DNA of 64,000 nucleotides from Limisphaerales bacterium (GCA_014382585.1 JACNJL010000060.1:1-64000), one strand, 5' to 3'. Positions 33,414 through 42,467 are shown, counted from the stretch's first letter. The notes: generated by a model not told the origin, from the sequence alone. Program-made: numbers and translations.

Positions 33414-34545
33414 GGCGCCCTCGCTTCCGGAGGTGCCGTTGGTGTTGGTGCACGGCGATGATGACTTCGCGGTGAGCCAGCGCGCGCGCCAGATTTTCCA
33501 AGGCTGGTGCGCGGATGTCGGCGGCGAGGATCACGAAATCGTCGAGGCCCACGCGGCCAGTGGCGGCGAGGCCTCCAAAATTCTGGGCCGCCTGCGGATG
33601 GCGTTGGATACGCTTCCGTTTTTTGGCGGCGAAAAAGTGGTGTGGTTCAAGGACTGCAATTTTCTGGGCGACGATCGCACGTCCAAAACCAAAGACGTCA
33701 CCAGCGGCATTGCCGATCTCACGGCGTGGTTGAAGGCATTCGATTGGCAAGGCGTACGCCTCCTCATCAGCGCCAGCAAATGCGACAAGCGAAAAGTATT
33801 TTACAAAGCCATCGCCAAGCAGGGCCACGATGAGGAATTCAAGGCGCTCTCCACCGACGACCGCGAATGGCAAGCCAAAGCCGAGCAACTCGTCACCGCC
33901 AAGCTCCGCAAGCTCAGCGTGAAGGCGGACTACGGCGCGGCCACGGAGCTCGTGCAAATGGTTGGCCCGAACAGCCGCGCGTTAATGAGCGAATGCGAAA
34001 AAGTGGCGCTCTATGTGGGCGCGCGCGCGGAGGTAAACCGCGACGACGTGCGCGCCATCGTCACGCCCGGCAAACACGCGAAAGCCTTCGCGCTGGGTGA
34101 CGCGTTGGGCGATCGCAATCTGCCACGCCTCTTAAAACGATTAGACGAGGATTTGTGGGCGGCAAAAACCGATCGCAAAAAATCCACCATCGGCCTTTGC
34201 TCCGGACTCATTAGTAAAGTGCGCTCGCTGCTCTTCGCGCGGGAATTGCTTGACGCGGATATGATTCGCCCCGCCAACGCGTACCCGCAATTCAAGTCAC
34301 AGCTCGATACGCTGCCCACCGGCGAATTTCCTGATGATCGCCGGATCAGCCCACTGGGGCTTCATCCGTATGTATTATTTAACGCCACCCAACAGGCGCG
34401 CAATTACACCAGCGCCGAACTCGTTCGCGCGCTGGATCTGTTAATGCAAGCCAACCTCAAACTAGTTTCTAGTTCGCTGGACGACTCATTTATTTTGCAA
34501 TCTACCCTCACCCAAATCGCCGCACGCCCCGCAGCGGCCGCCTGA
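33385..34545 (+). CDS. holA: DNA polymerase III delta subunit
   Basis: About 386 residues. The clamp-loader delta fold shows as VPLVLVHGDDDFAVSQRARQIF at the start, LDTLPFFGGEKVVWFKDCNFL, then VRLLISASKCDKRKVFYKA and the helical region LVQMVGPNSRALMSECEKVALY. The C-terminal collar domain ends with ARALDLLMQANLKLVSSSLDDSFILQ-like sequence (ELVRALDLLMQANLK). It opens the beta clamp during clamp loading. I favour GTG 33385; TTG 33367 is also possible, and both overlap the DUF151 gene. TGATG links it to the next gene. Confidence 0.88.
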   Translation: MPAKNQKTNKAPSLPEVPLVLVHGDDDFAVSQRARQIFQGWCADVGGEDHEIVEAHAASGGEASKILGRLRMALDTLPFFGGEKVVWFKDCNFLGDDRTSKTKDVTSGIADLTAWLKAFDWQGVRLLISASKCDKRKVFYKAIAKQGHDEEFKALSTDDREWQAKAEQLVTAKLRKLSVKADYGAATELVQMVGPNSRALMSECEKVALYVGARAEVNRDDVRAIVTPGKHAKAFALGDALGDRNLPRLLKRLDEDLWAAKTDRKKSTIGLCSGLISKVRSLLFARELLDADMIRPANAYPQFKSQLDTLPTGEFPDDRRISPLGLHPYVLFNATQQARNYTSAELVRALDLLMQANLKLVSSSLDDSFILQSTLTQIAARPAAAA

Positions 34546-35024
34546 TGAGCGCCCGCCTCCAAGTCGCCGTCGCCAAAGGCATCGCCTGCATCAAGGTCGA
34601 AGGCCCCGCCAATTTCGCAGCCGGCGTGGATTTCAAAACCGTGGTCAATCAATCCTGCGAACAAGGCGGCCGCGTGTTGTTGCTCGATCTCACCGAGTGC
34701 GTGAATATGGACAGCACCTTCCTCGGTATCCTGATGAGTATGACTAATCGGCTCGACCGCATCGAACTGCTCAACCCCAGCGATCGAATCATCGATCTTC
34801 TCGACAGCCTCGGCGTGATGGAATTCCTCACCGTCGGCACCGGCAAAAACCCATTCGAGACCAGCGATGCGAAACTTGAAGAGGCCCAATCCTCCCACGC
34901 CGACAAACGCGCTCTCACCGAAGCCAGCCTCGAAGCGCATAAATTGCTAATGGAAATTAATCCCGACAACGTGCCAAAATTTAAGGACGTGGCGAAGTTT
35001 TTGGAGGAAGACCTTAATAAATGA
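34545..35024 (+). CDS. STAS-domain protein (anti-sigma factor antagonist-like)
   Basis: 159 residues. The first 100 form a STAS domain: IACIKVEGPANFAAGVDF, VLLLDLTECVNMDSTFLGIL with the D-S phosphoacceptor-like site (MDST), and RIELLNPSDRIIDLLDSLG. Such proteins bind or release anti-sigma factors or switch kinases. The C-terminal 50 residues are charged and helical. It is coupled to holA (TGATG). No partner kinase or sigma factor is in the window. Its stop codon lies within the repeat element that begins at 35021. Confidence 0.85.
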   Translation: MSARLQVAVAKGIACIKVEGPANFAAGVDFKTVVNQSCEQGGRVLLLDLTECVNMDSTFLGILMSMTNRLDRIELLNPSDRIIDLLDSLGVMEFLTVGTGKNPFETSDAKLEEAQSSHADKRALTEASLEAHKLLMEINPDNVPKFKDVAKFLEEDLNK

Positions 35025-35133
35025 CCAAGGCCCAATGACCAAATTCCAAGGAATACCCAAGCCCCAATAAGGGCAAGTTAGGTTTATTGGGATTTGGTGA
35101 TTGGGATTTGCTTGGGCATTGGAACTTGGTCAT
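35021..35133. repeat. intergenic inverted repeat, ACCAATGACCAAA family (copy 2)
   Basis: ATGACCAAG-GC-CCAATG (35021-35037) pairs with CATTGG-AA-CTTGGTCAT (35117-35133). The middle is CCAAATTCCAAGGAA and TTGGGATTTGG-type sequence like copy 1. The element supplies the TGA stop of the STAS gene. It separates that gene from the helicase gene. Confidence 0.75.
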
Positions 35134-35203
35134 TGCTCATTTCCCCCCTGTGACTAACTTCCGATTGGCTTGGGCGACTCTCTTCGCTTAACTCCCTCCG
35201 CCC

Positions 35204-37237
35204 ATGTCTAACCTTGCCGGACTTAATCCTGAACAGCGCAAAGCTGCCGCGACCCTTCGCGGGCCGGTGTTGATCTTGGCCGGTGCGGGTACGGGGAAGA
35301 CGCGGACGCTCACCCATCGCGTGGCGCATATGGTGAGCAAAGGGATTTCGCCGGAGCATATTTTGGCCGTGACGTTTACGAATAAAGCGGCACGCGAAAT
35401 GCAACAGCGGGTGACGAAGCAACTCAAGCGTTTGCCCAAATCGCGCACGCGCGCACGCGATGATGGCAAGCCGTTGAAGCCGACGATTTGTACGTTTCAC
35501 TCGTTGTGCGTGCGCATTCTGCGGCGGCACATCGAGAAGCTTGGCTACAAACGCAACTTTGTGATTTACAGTGACAGCGAGCAACTCGGCGTGGTGAAAA
35601 AAGTGTTGAGCGCGATCGCCGGTAAAGATGTGAAAGCCGATGCGCGTGAGTTGCAGGGATTGCTGAGTCGGCTGAAAAACGCAGGACCGAATGGAACCAT
35701 TCCCGGCAATGAAGATAGCCTCGCGATGGCGGGGCATATTCGGCGGCGTTACGACAGTGCCTTGCGCGCGGCCAATGCGGTGGATTTCGATGATTTGCTG
35801 GTGCTCACGCTGCGGATTTTTAATGAGTTCCCGGAGGCGTTGGAGGAATGCCGTGCGCGGTATCTATATGTGATGGTGGACGAATATCAGGACACCAACG
35901 CGGCGCAGTTCGAGCTGATGCATTTGTTGTCCAAAGAACATCGCAACGTGTGCGTGGTGGGCGATGATGATCAAAGCATCTACGGCTGGCGCGGCGCGGA
36001 GATTTCGAACATCCTCGATATGGAAAAACATTTCCCCGAGGTGAAGGTCATCAAGCTCGAGCAAAATTATCGATCCACCCGCGTGATCCTCGATGCCGCC
36101 AATGCGGTCATCAAAAATAATCCGCGCCGCCGCCCCAAACAATTATGGAGCGCCAAGGGCGAGGGCGAGTTAGTGCAATTGCAGGCGTTCGCCAATGAAG
36201 AGGAAGAGGCCACCACGATTGTGGACGAGATTGAGTTTCATCGGATGGCCAAGCGCATTCCGTGGAAGGATCACGCGATTTTGTTCCGCACCAACGTGCA
36301 GGCGCGTCCGCTGGAAACCGCCCTGCGCAAAGCGGAGGTGCGCTATCATTTGATCGGCGGTCAAAGCTTTTTTGATCGGCGCGAGATTCGGGATTTTCTC
36401 GCGTTTATGAAAACCTTCATCAACCCCAACGACGACGCCAGCCTGCTGCGCATCGCGAACATCCCCGCGCGCGGGTTGAGCGATGTGACGATGGAACGCC
36501 TGCTCGGCGCGAGCCAAGAGCGCAGTTGTTCCGTGTGGAAAGCGATGAAAAACGATCTTGTCATCCACGAATTTCAGCCGCGCACGCGGAAATCCATCGA
36601 GGCCTTTGTGGCGTTGGTTGAAGACTTCCGCGCGCCGCTTAATGAAACTGAATTGTCGCTCGCCAGTTGGGCGGATAAATTTCTTGATGAAATCAATTAC
36701 ATCGCCGAGCTGCGCAAAGGCGAAAAGGATCCGGAGAATGCCGAGAATCGAATGCGTAATTTGCGCGATATAATTTTCACAATGGATGACCGCGGCGAAT
36801 CGCTGTTGCCCGCCAATCGCCTCGGTAAGTTTCTGGACGACATCACGCTGGACGCCGATCGCGAGGCGGACAAAGAAGACGCCGGCGACGCGGTCACCCT
36901 CATCACTACGCACAGCTGCAAAGGCTTGGAGTTTCCGCACGTATTTCTCGTGGGCGTGGAAGAAGGATTGCTGCCGCACTCGCGCTCCGCTGTGGAAGGC
37001 ACGCTCGACGAAGAGCGCCGCCTCTTCTACGTCGCCATCACCCGCGCCATGAAAACGCTAACCATTTCCCATTGCCTCAACCGCAAAAAATACGGCCAAA
37101 ATTTCCTGTGTCAGCCGAGTAGTTTTCTGAAAGAACTGCCCGAAGAACTCTGCGAGGATATGGATTCGAACAAAGAACCGGTGACGGTGGAAGATGGAAA
37201 AAGTATGTTCGCCGCGATGCGAGAGGGGTTGGGGTAA
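35204..37237 (+). CDS. UvrD/Rep/PcrA-type superfamily 1 DNA helicase
   Basis: 677 residues. SF1A motifs in order: Q-motif LNPEQRKAA (residues 7-15), Walker A LAGAGTGKTRTL, motif Ia VTFTNKAAREMQ, Walker B MVDEYQDTN, motif III VGDDDQSIYGWRGA, motif IV LEQNYRS, motif V TTHSCKGLEFPHVFLVG and motif VI EERRLFYVAITRA. It unwinds DNA 3' to 5' in repair or replication restart. It is shorter than UvrD/PcrA at the C-terminus and closer to Rep in length. Single gene; a remnant of the intergenic repeat follows its stop. Confidence 0.92.
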   Translation: MSNLAGLNPEQRKAAATLRGPVLILAGAGTGKTRTLTHRVAHMVSKGISPEHILAVTFTNKAAREMQQRVTKQLKRLPKSRTRARDDGKPLKPTICTFHSLCVRILRRHIEKLGYKRNFVIYSDSEQLGVVKKVLSAIAGKDVKADARELQGLLSRLKNAGPNGTIPGNEDSLAMAGHIRRRYDSALRAANAVDFDDLLVLTLRIFNEFPEALEECRARYLYVMVDEYQDTNAAQFELMHLLSKEHRNVCVVGDDDQSIYGWRGAEISNILDMEKHFPEVKVIKLEQNYRSTRVILDAANAVIKNNPRRRPKQLWSAKGEGELVQLQAFANEEEEATTIVDEIEFHRMAKRIPWKDHAILFRTNVQARPLETALRKAEVRYHLIGGQSFFDRREIRDFLAFMKTFINPNDDASLLRIANIPARGLSDVTMERLLGASQERSCSVWKAMKNDLVIHEFQPRTRKSIEAFVALVEDFRAPLNETELSLASWADKFLDEINYIAELRKGEKDPENAENRMRNLRDIIFTMDDRGESLLPANRLGKFLDDITLDADREADKEDAGDAVTLITTHSCKGLEFPHVFLVGVEEGLLPHSRSAVEGTLDEERRLFYVAITRAMKTLTISHCLNRKKYGQNFLCQPSSFLKELPEELCEDMDSNKEPVTVEDGKSMFAAMREGLG

Positions 37238-37262
37238 TGACCAAGGCCCAAGGGCCTCGTTG
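37236..37262. repeat. remnant of the ACCAATGACCAAA repeat family
   Basis: TGACCAAGGCCCAAGGGCC immediately follows the helicase stop and matches the left end of copy 2 (TGACCAAGGCCCAATG). No right arm is present before the AT-rich DNA starts, so it appears truncated at this boundary. Confidence 0.5.
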
Positions 37263-37454
37263 AGGTGTAAGGTGTGTCTTCGGGTTCGAAACTGAATAAT
37301 CTTTCAACTCATTTGAGCCCTGTTTTTGCGGAGTTTTAGGCTTTGACCTGAAAATAGTTGAAAATAAATGAAAGAAATTACATTTGTTCAGCGTATATAT
37401 AAGTGGAGAGCGTTGTGTTGCCCTCCCTTAACCTAAATACAGAAGGACTGAACT
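37263..37454. other. AT-rich upstream region of a secreted protein gene
   Basis: No gene is seen. TATATATAAG (about 37396-37405) could be a -10 region, and AGAAGGACTG just before the next ATG is a reasonable ribosome site. A CGGGTTCGAAACTG segment at about 37279 resembles a tRNA T-loop by chance; no cloverleaf can be folded around it. Confidence 0.4.
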
Positions 37455-38213
37455 ATGAAGAAATCGTTACTGACATTGGTGGCCTTGATTGGCTTCACGT
37501 GGAATTTGAGCGCGCAGGAGTTGCCTGTTCCCAATGACACTTCTGGTGATAATTATTATGAAGATTTATCTACTGGTGAACTTGAGGTGTTAGCGGGAAT
37601 GGGTTTCTTGCTCCCAAATGATGAGGGGGAATGGTTCATTGATTTTGGGTTTGGCAATATTGCCTTACAGGCACTCCCATTTTTTTGGGAGATGGTTAAC
37701 GATCCCGTTTCAGTTTTCAAATTCATTATGGATTCAACAGGTGTTGAAGGAATTGGGCTTCAATTTGTGCCTTACAATTCAGTGTTTCACAATGGGTTGG
37801 GGTTTGTTCATGTCCGGCTGGGGGCGTTGGCTACCGATATTTTCATTGAAAAGGACAACAATCATCCGGATGGATTGATGATCGACATTTCACATGCGCC
37901 TGTAGGAATTATGCACCCTTACATTTTAATAATGGAATACTACTACCATTTGGAGATTACACATCAGAATGGAGGTGCTATATTTTCGACTGAGCCACTA
38001 TTAGCAGAATATGAATGGACAAACTTCGGGCGTCTGGAAAATGGGCCATTTGTTCCTGATAAATTTCTTCATCTAAACCTTCCGGAAGCAACAGGGAAAA
38101 TGGAAAATTATTTTTCATTCCATAAGGACGTACTAGATGTATTAACAAATATATATTACATTGACTTAGTGCTTCTCGCTTGGGAAGTTGATCCTAGATG
38201 CATTGGTGAATGA
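37455..38213 (+). CDS. secreted protein of unknown function (AT-rich)
   Basis: 252 residues with a clear signal peptide (MKKSLLTLVALIGFTWNLSA) and a good ribosome site (AGGA, 10 nt upstream). The mature part is acidic and aromatic, with alternating hydrophobic stretches (FIDFGFGNIALQALPFFW, HPYILIMEYYYHLEITHQ) that suggest a beta-rich fold. A single cysteine lies near the C-terminus. No family recognised. Together with the next gene it forms a small AT-rich patch between host-like genes, which hints at transfer. Confidence 0.65.
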   Translation: MKKSLLTLVALIGFTWNLSAQELPVPNDTSGDNYYEDLSTGELEVLAGMGFLLPNDEGEWFIDFGFGNIALQALPFFWEMVNDPVSVFKFIMDSTGVEGIGLQFVPYNSVFHNGLGFVHVRLGALATDIFIEKDNNHPDGLMIDISHAPVGIMHPYILIMEYYYHLEITHQNGGAIFSTEPLLAEYEWTNFGRLENGPFVPDKFLHLNLPEATGKMENYFSFHKDVLDVLTNIYYIDLVLLAWEVDPRCIGE

Positions 38214-38246
38214 AGCGGGTTAAACACAAGAAGTGAAGGGTTAAAA

Positions 38247-38885
38247 ATGATTATTGCCACAGTCTGCCTCATTGCTTTGCAAATCAATTTGTATTCTGAG
38301 TTCCAAGCTAAATCTGCAGAATTGCAAAAGGAGGCTGAAGTGCTTGCGAAAGCTGTTTCTGACCCATTCGTATTTCATTTTTCTGCGACGTTGGGGGTGA
38401 AGGAAAATGGTGTGCCATTGCGATATACATCGCTTCGCGACGCGCTTCCAGACAAGTTGCGGCAACCGGAAGATGCCGTCGCTTGGTATCATTTGATAAC
38501 CAAAAAATTAGGCCCCATCAAAAAAACAAACCCGATCAAATATCGATTAGCCAAAAACCTAATTGCAGAGGAATTCAATCACGCTCTCATTCGCAGAGAT
38601 GCGCTTATCCCGGGTGGGTGGGGGGATCCAATGCGAATCCAAAAACTTTGCGAAAAATTTCCAGTAAACCATGATATTGTTGGCCGATTTGCTGCACGAC
38701 ACCGGTTTTGCACCAAAGAACTCAGGCGGCCGGAAAACAGAGGGAAGCCCATTGACGAAGTTCCAATTCTAGATCCCTACGGCGAATTAAAAGAAAATGC
38801 AAAAAGAGCTGCAAAAAGATCTGCATTAAGGGGGGCAATTTTAAGAGGGCTTAAGAATGGGGAAAAGTTGAATAAAGTCCCCTGA
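38247..38885 (+). CDS. hypothetical protein with N-terminal hydrophobic segment
   Basis: 212 residues. The first 15 (MIIATVCLIALQINL) are hydrophobic, followed by a charged, coiled-coil-prone stretch (SEFQAKSAELQKEAEVLAKAV), and the C-terminus is strongly basic (KENAKRAAKRSALRGAILRGLKNGEKLNK). It could be a short membrane-anchored protein or one with a weak signal. GAAGGG precedes the ATG. It starts 33 nt after the previous gene and shares its AT-rich composition. No family recognised. Confidence 0.5.
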   Translation: MIIATVCLIALQINLYSEFQAKSAELQKEAEVLAKAVSDPFVFHFSATLGVKENGVPLRYTSLRDALPDKLRQPEDAVAWYHLITKKLGPIKKTNPIKYRLAKNLIAEEFNHALIRRDALIPGGWGDPMRIQKLCEKFPVNHDIVGRFAARHRFCTKELRRPENRGKPIDEVPILDPYGELKENAKRAAKRSALRGAILRGLKNGEKLNKVP

Positions 38886-38928
38886 CTGATCTTTCATTGC
38901 GATTAAATTGAGCTCCAATGCCCCCCTT

Positions 38929-38989
38929 TGGGAATTGGTCATTGGGATTTCCTTGGGGGTTTGGGTATTGGGCCTTGGTAATTTCCCCC
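38929..38989. repeat. intergenic repeat, ACCAATGACCAAA family (copy 3, right half)
   Basis: TTGGTCATTGGGATTTCCTTGGG...GTATTGGGCCTTGGTAATTTCCCC matches the right part of copy 2 (TTGGTGATTGGGATTTGCTTGGG...CTTGGTCATTGCTCATTTCCCC). It abuts the stop of the minus-strand propeller gene, as copy 1 does with guaB. Confidence 0.65.
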
Positions 38990-40219
38990 TCACTCCCTAA
39001 CATCAAAAACAAACAAACTATCCTGATCGCGCAGGTATAATTTCCCATCGAGCACCACCGGATGCGCCCAGGCTTTGGCTCGGGTGCGTTCCGGTTGGTT
39101 GAAGCGGCTGACTTCTTCGTAGGCTTTGGGGGTGAGCTTCACGAGCGACACGGGGCCGCGTTCGGTGCGGAGGATGATTTTATTATCGGCCACCACGATC
39201 GCGCCTTTGCCGGCGCTGCGTTCGTTCCACATGACCTTGCCATCGGCGAGCCGGATGCAGGAGAGCGCATTGCCGTTGGAGCCGTATACGTAATCGCCCA
39301 CGCGAATGACCCCACCGTGGTGGTTGGCCATGCCCACGCTGCCGACATGCTTGTAGGTTTCCTTGGTGCTGAACTTGCTGTTGTTATATTCCACCGTAAA
39401 CCCGTTGCACCCCACGCCGTAGGCACTGGATACGAAGAGGTTGCCCTTGTGATAAACAGGCGTGGAAACCACGGCTGTCTTGCCGGGGCGATCGACGCGC
39501 CACAGCAGCTTGCCATTGCTGGCGTCAATGCCAGCCACGCTGTTGCCGGTGAGTTGGAGGTATTGTTTGATGCCGCCTATCTCGCGGATGATAAGTGAGG
39601 AGTAACCGGCCGAGTCCTGCCAATCTTCGCAGCGCCACGCTTGTTTGCCGGTTTTGGCGTTGAGGGCAATCACGGCGCCGTTGTTTCCGCCGGGGGTGAC
39701 GATCACGTTGCCGTCATCCACCAAGGGCGATTCGCTCCAACGCCAGCCGCTCATCATTTTGCCGCCGAAATCATTTTGTAAATTTACGCGCCACGCTTCT
39801 TTGCCGGCAGCACTGATGCAAACCAGATCGCCGTGTTGGCCGAGACAATACACGAAGCCGTCGGCAACCGTGGGCGTGGAGCGCGGGCCGGGGTAACCGC
39901 GGTGGCCTTTGGGATCGCCCACGCGGGCTTTCCATTTTTGTTTGCCCTTGAGATCGAGCGCGAAGAGATAGCAGGCATCGGCCAAATCGCCGAGCGTGTA
40001 CACGGTGCCATCGGCGATGACTACGCTGGAAAATCCAACGCCCACGCCGGTGGCTTTGTAGAGTAGTTTGGGGCCGGCCTCGGGCCATTGATTGGCGAGT
40101 CCTTTTTCGAGGTTCACACCATCGCGATTGGGGCCGCGCCATTGCGACCAGTTTGCAGCATTTGCAGCGAAGGTTTGGAGCGCGAGGCTCAGAAGAATGA
40201 GGGATGTGTGGATACGCAT
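38990..40219 (-). CDS. secreted PQQ-type beta-propeller (BamB-like)
   Basis: About 409 residues from ATG 40219, giving a signal peptide (MRIHTSLILLSLALQTFAANA). The mature start NWSQWRGPNRDGVNLEKGLANQWPEAGPKLLY is the usual opening of this family, common in Planctomycetes/Verrucomicrobia. Repeated W-[KR]-x-D/N..G..YSSLII blades and AxDxxTGKQxWR motifs build a quinoprotein-like propeller; catalytic residues for true PQQ dehydrogenases are not evident, so it is more likely a binding scaffold. It is adjacent to a longer paralogue in the same orientation. Confidence 0.85.
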   Translation of the reverse strand: MRIHTSLILLSLALQTFAANAANWSQWRGPNRDGVNLEKGLANQWPEAGPKLLYKATGVGVGFSSVVIADGTVYTLGDLADACYLFALDLKGKQKWKARVGDPKGHRGYPGPRSTPTVADGFVYCLGQHGDLVCISAAGKEAWRVNLQNDFGGKMMSGWRWSESPLVDDGNVIVTPGGNNGAVIALNAKTGKQAWRCEDWQDSAGYSSLIIREIGGIKQYLQLTGNSVAGIDASNGKLLWRVDRPGKTAVVSTPVYHKGNLFVSSAYGVGCNGFTVEYNNSKFSTKETYKHVGSVGMANHHGGVIRVGDYVYGSNGNALSCIRLADGKVMWNERSAGKGAIVVADNKIILRTERGPVSLVKLTPKAYEEVSRFNQPERTRAKAWAHPVVLDGKLYLRDQDSLFVFDVRE

Positions 40220-40264
40220 AGGATTAAGGGTGTGTTTAATTTTCAACTTTCAAAAGATCAATGG

Positions 40265-41758
40265 TTATTTATCAAAGCGCACTTGCTGAACCGTGCCGCC
40301 GGCGAGGTTGAACCAAACGGTTCCGTATTTTTTGCCTTGGCGATCGGTGATATTCAAGCCGGAATAGGCCTTCCACGTGCCTTGAGTTTTGGCGGGTTGG
40401 CCGAACACGGTGGTGACGACGGCCTGCGCTTTGCCTTGATAAATAGCATCAATGGATTTGGTGTCCACTCCGGCGGTCCACGCGATGGCTTTTCCGGGAG
40501 GGCCAGTGGGGGTAATCGCCGCGCCACCGCCGCCGGCACTGATGGTGTGGCAGTAAATGTGTTCTTGATCGCGCAGATACAGTTTGCCGTTGGCCACCAC
40601 CGGATGACTCCAGATTTTGCCGCGGCTGCTGCGGATGCGCGATTGCGGCGCGAGGCGGAAGCGGCCGCTTTCGTTCCAACTCCTTGGATTGGCCGCCGCC
40701 AGCACGATGTCGCCGCGGCTTTCGTCCACGCAATACATCATCCCATCGGCGATGGTGAGGCAGCCTTTGCCGAGCGCGCGTTTTTCGCTCCACACTTCGC
40801 GGCCGCTGGCGAAATCCTGGCACACCCAGCCCGCGCCATCGCTGTAGCCGTATAAATGTTGGCCGTACATAATCACGCCGCCGTGATGGTTTTTCATCAC
40901 CTTGTTTGACCACACATCACTGGCGCGATTGCCCGCGCCGACGTTGACTAATTTGCTGCCCGCGCCGTAGCCGCTGGCGATGTACACTTTGCCGTTGCTA
41001 AAAATCGGCGTGGGGATCACTGCCGTCTTGCCGCCCCATCCGGATTTCCAAAGGACATTGCCCGTGCGTGCGTCGAGGCCCACCAAACTTTGTTGCGTGA
41101 GCTGAATGTATTGGCGGGCGCCGTTGTGTGTCACCGGCACCACGGAAGCGTACTGCGCGCCGTCGGTAAATTGTTTGCTTTGCCAAACCACTTGGCCGGA
41201 AAGTTTGTTGAACGCCACCACCGCGCCCTGTCTTCCGCCCGGCGTGGCCAAAGCGAGGTTGCCGTCCACGGTGATGCTTTCGGTGTAGCCCCATACGGGC
41301 GTTTTGCCACCCAGCCGTGTCATACTCGCTTGCCATTGGATTTTGCCGGCGAGATCGGCGCAAACCAAATCGCCTTTACCGCTCATGGCGTAGACGCGAT
41401 TGCCGTCCACCGTGGGCGTGCCGCGCGGACCGCCGCCCCAGCCGTTGGATAATTCCGGGCCAAGGTTGGCCGCCCATTGTTCGCGGCCGGTGTTGGCATC
41501 GAGGCAGATCAACTGCTCCGTACCGCGGCGCGAACCCATTGTATAAAGTTTGCCTTTGGCGATCGCGAAGCTCGAATAGCCGTTGCCCATTTGGCTGTTG
41601 ATCCACAGGCGTTTCGGGCCGCCTTGGGGCCATTGTTTGAGGAGGCCCTTCTCGGCGCTGATGCCAGTGCGGTTTGGCCCGCGCCATTGCGGCCAATCGA
41701 GTGCGAGAGTGGACTGCCAGCCGATGGCCAGTGCGAGGAAAGCGAGGGTCGTGCGCAT
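40265..41758 (-). CDS. secreted PQQ-type beta-propeller with BamE-like C-terminus
   Basis: 497 residues. Signal peptide MRTTLAFLALAIGWQSTLAL, then WPQWRGPNRTGISAEKGLLKQWP and propeller blades with LDANTGREQWAANLG and GLDARTGNVLWKSG motifs. After a glycine-rich linker (AGGGGAAIT) a separate module of about 60 residues follows: VVTTVFGQPAKTQG, WKAYSGLNI, YGTVWFNLAGGTVQQVRF. This resembles the BamE/SmpA fold and the C-terminus of the lipoprotein at 56853-57695. It lies 45 nt upstream of the shorter propeller gene, probably one transcript. Confidence 0.82.
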   Translation of the reverse strand: MRTTLAFLALAIGWQSTLALDWPQWRGPNRTGISAEKGLLKQWPQGGPKRLWINSQMGNGYSSFAIAKGKLYTMGSRRGTEQLICLDANTGREQWAANLGPELSNGWGGGPRGTPTVDGNRVYAMSGKGDLVCADLAGKIQWQASMTRLGGKTPVWGYTESITVDGNLALATPGGRQGAVVAFNKLSGQVVWQSKQFTDGAQYASVVPVTHNGARQYIQLTQQSLVGLDARTGNVLWKSGWGGKTAVIPTPIFSNGKVYIASGYGAGSKLVNVGAGNRASDVWSNKVMKNHHGGVIMYGQHLYGYSDGAGWVCQDFASGREVWSEKRALGKGCLTIADGMMYCVDESRGDIVLAAANPRSWNESGRFRLAPQSRIRSSRGKIWSHPVVANGKLYLRDQEHIYCHTISAGGGGAAITPTGPPGKAIAWTAGVDTKSIDAIYQGKAQAVVTTVFGQPAKTQGTWKAYSGLNITDRQGKKYGTVWFNLAGGTVQQVRFDK

Positions 41759-41816
41759 GGCTATTGGATACGGTGAATGGCCGCGGGATTCAACTTATTT
41801 GATGGGGGTTCAAAAC

Positions 41817-42467
41817 CTAATCCAATTTTTTCAAGTAAACATTCCGGAACCACACATCCTGCCCGTGATCCTGAAAACCGATGTGGCCTTTGCGGGGGAG
41901 ATCCTTGAGGGCGATCTTGAATTTGTTGCGGCTGCCGTCGGGATTTTTGTTGCCGGTTTTCCAGTCATCGAGATTAGCGTTGATGACTTGTTTGCCGTTG
42001 ATGCTCACCGTGATCTTCGGGCCTTTGCAGGTGATGATGAAGCGATCCCATTCGCCGGCCGGTTTGGCGGGATTAGCGCTAGGGGCGAGGGCATCGTACA
42101 ACGCGCCGTGATCGTGCTTGCCGAGCTTCGTTTTTCCCGTGGTATCGAACACCTGAATTTCAAACCCACCTTGCACCGCGTTCTTCGGATCCGTGCGAAA
42201 AAAGATACCGCTATTGCACCGACGCGAAACCTTCACCTCCACATCCAAAACAAAATCGCCAAAACTCTCCTTCGTCCAAATGTAACCGCTCCTCGGCTTA
42301 CGCGTGAGCACGCCATCCACCACCGCCCATCCATTCGGCTTTGCATTCCAGCCATCGAGATTCTTGCCATTGAACAAAGCCACAAACCCCTTCGGCGGCC
42401 CCGCCTGCAAAGCGGCAAAAGTGGAAAGGCTAAACAACGTGACAAGAAAAACAAAGGAGTGCTTCAT
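41817..42467 (-). CDS. secreted DUF1080 protein (3-keto-disaccharide hydrolase family)
   Basis: 216 residues from ATG 42467. Signal peptide MKHSFVFLVTLFSLSTFAALQA; then FVALFNGKNLDGWNAKPNGWAVVDGVL, the DUF1080 opening. DFVLDVEVKVSRRCNSGIFFRTDP and GGFEIQVFDT are the concanavalin-like core, and WNRFIITCKG-type and VWFRNVYLKKL complete it. Members bind or cleave (3-keto-)glucosides. Together with Gfo/Idh/MocA enzymes and the adjacent propellers this suits a polysaccharide-using lifestyle. A GGAG ribosome site lies 8 nt upstream. Confidence 0.88.
   Translation of the reverse strand: MKHSFVFLVTLFSLSTFAALQAGPPKGFVALFNGKNLDGWNAKPNGWAVVDGVLTRKPRSGYIWTKESFGDFVLDVEVKVSRRCNSGIFFRTDPKNAVQGGFEIQVFDTTGKTKLGKHDHGALYDALAPSANPAKPAGEWDRFIITCKGPKITVSINGKQVINANLDDWKTGNKNPDGSRNKFKIALKDLPRKGHIGFQDHGQDVWFRNVYLKKLD

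Noticed and set aside
37255-37310. Possible tRNA from a T-loop-like GGTTCGAAAC
   Set aside because: No acceptor, D or anticodon stems can be folded around it.
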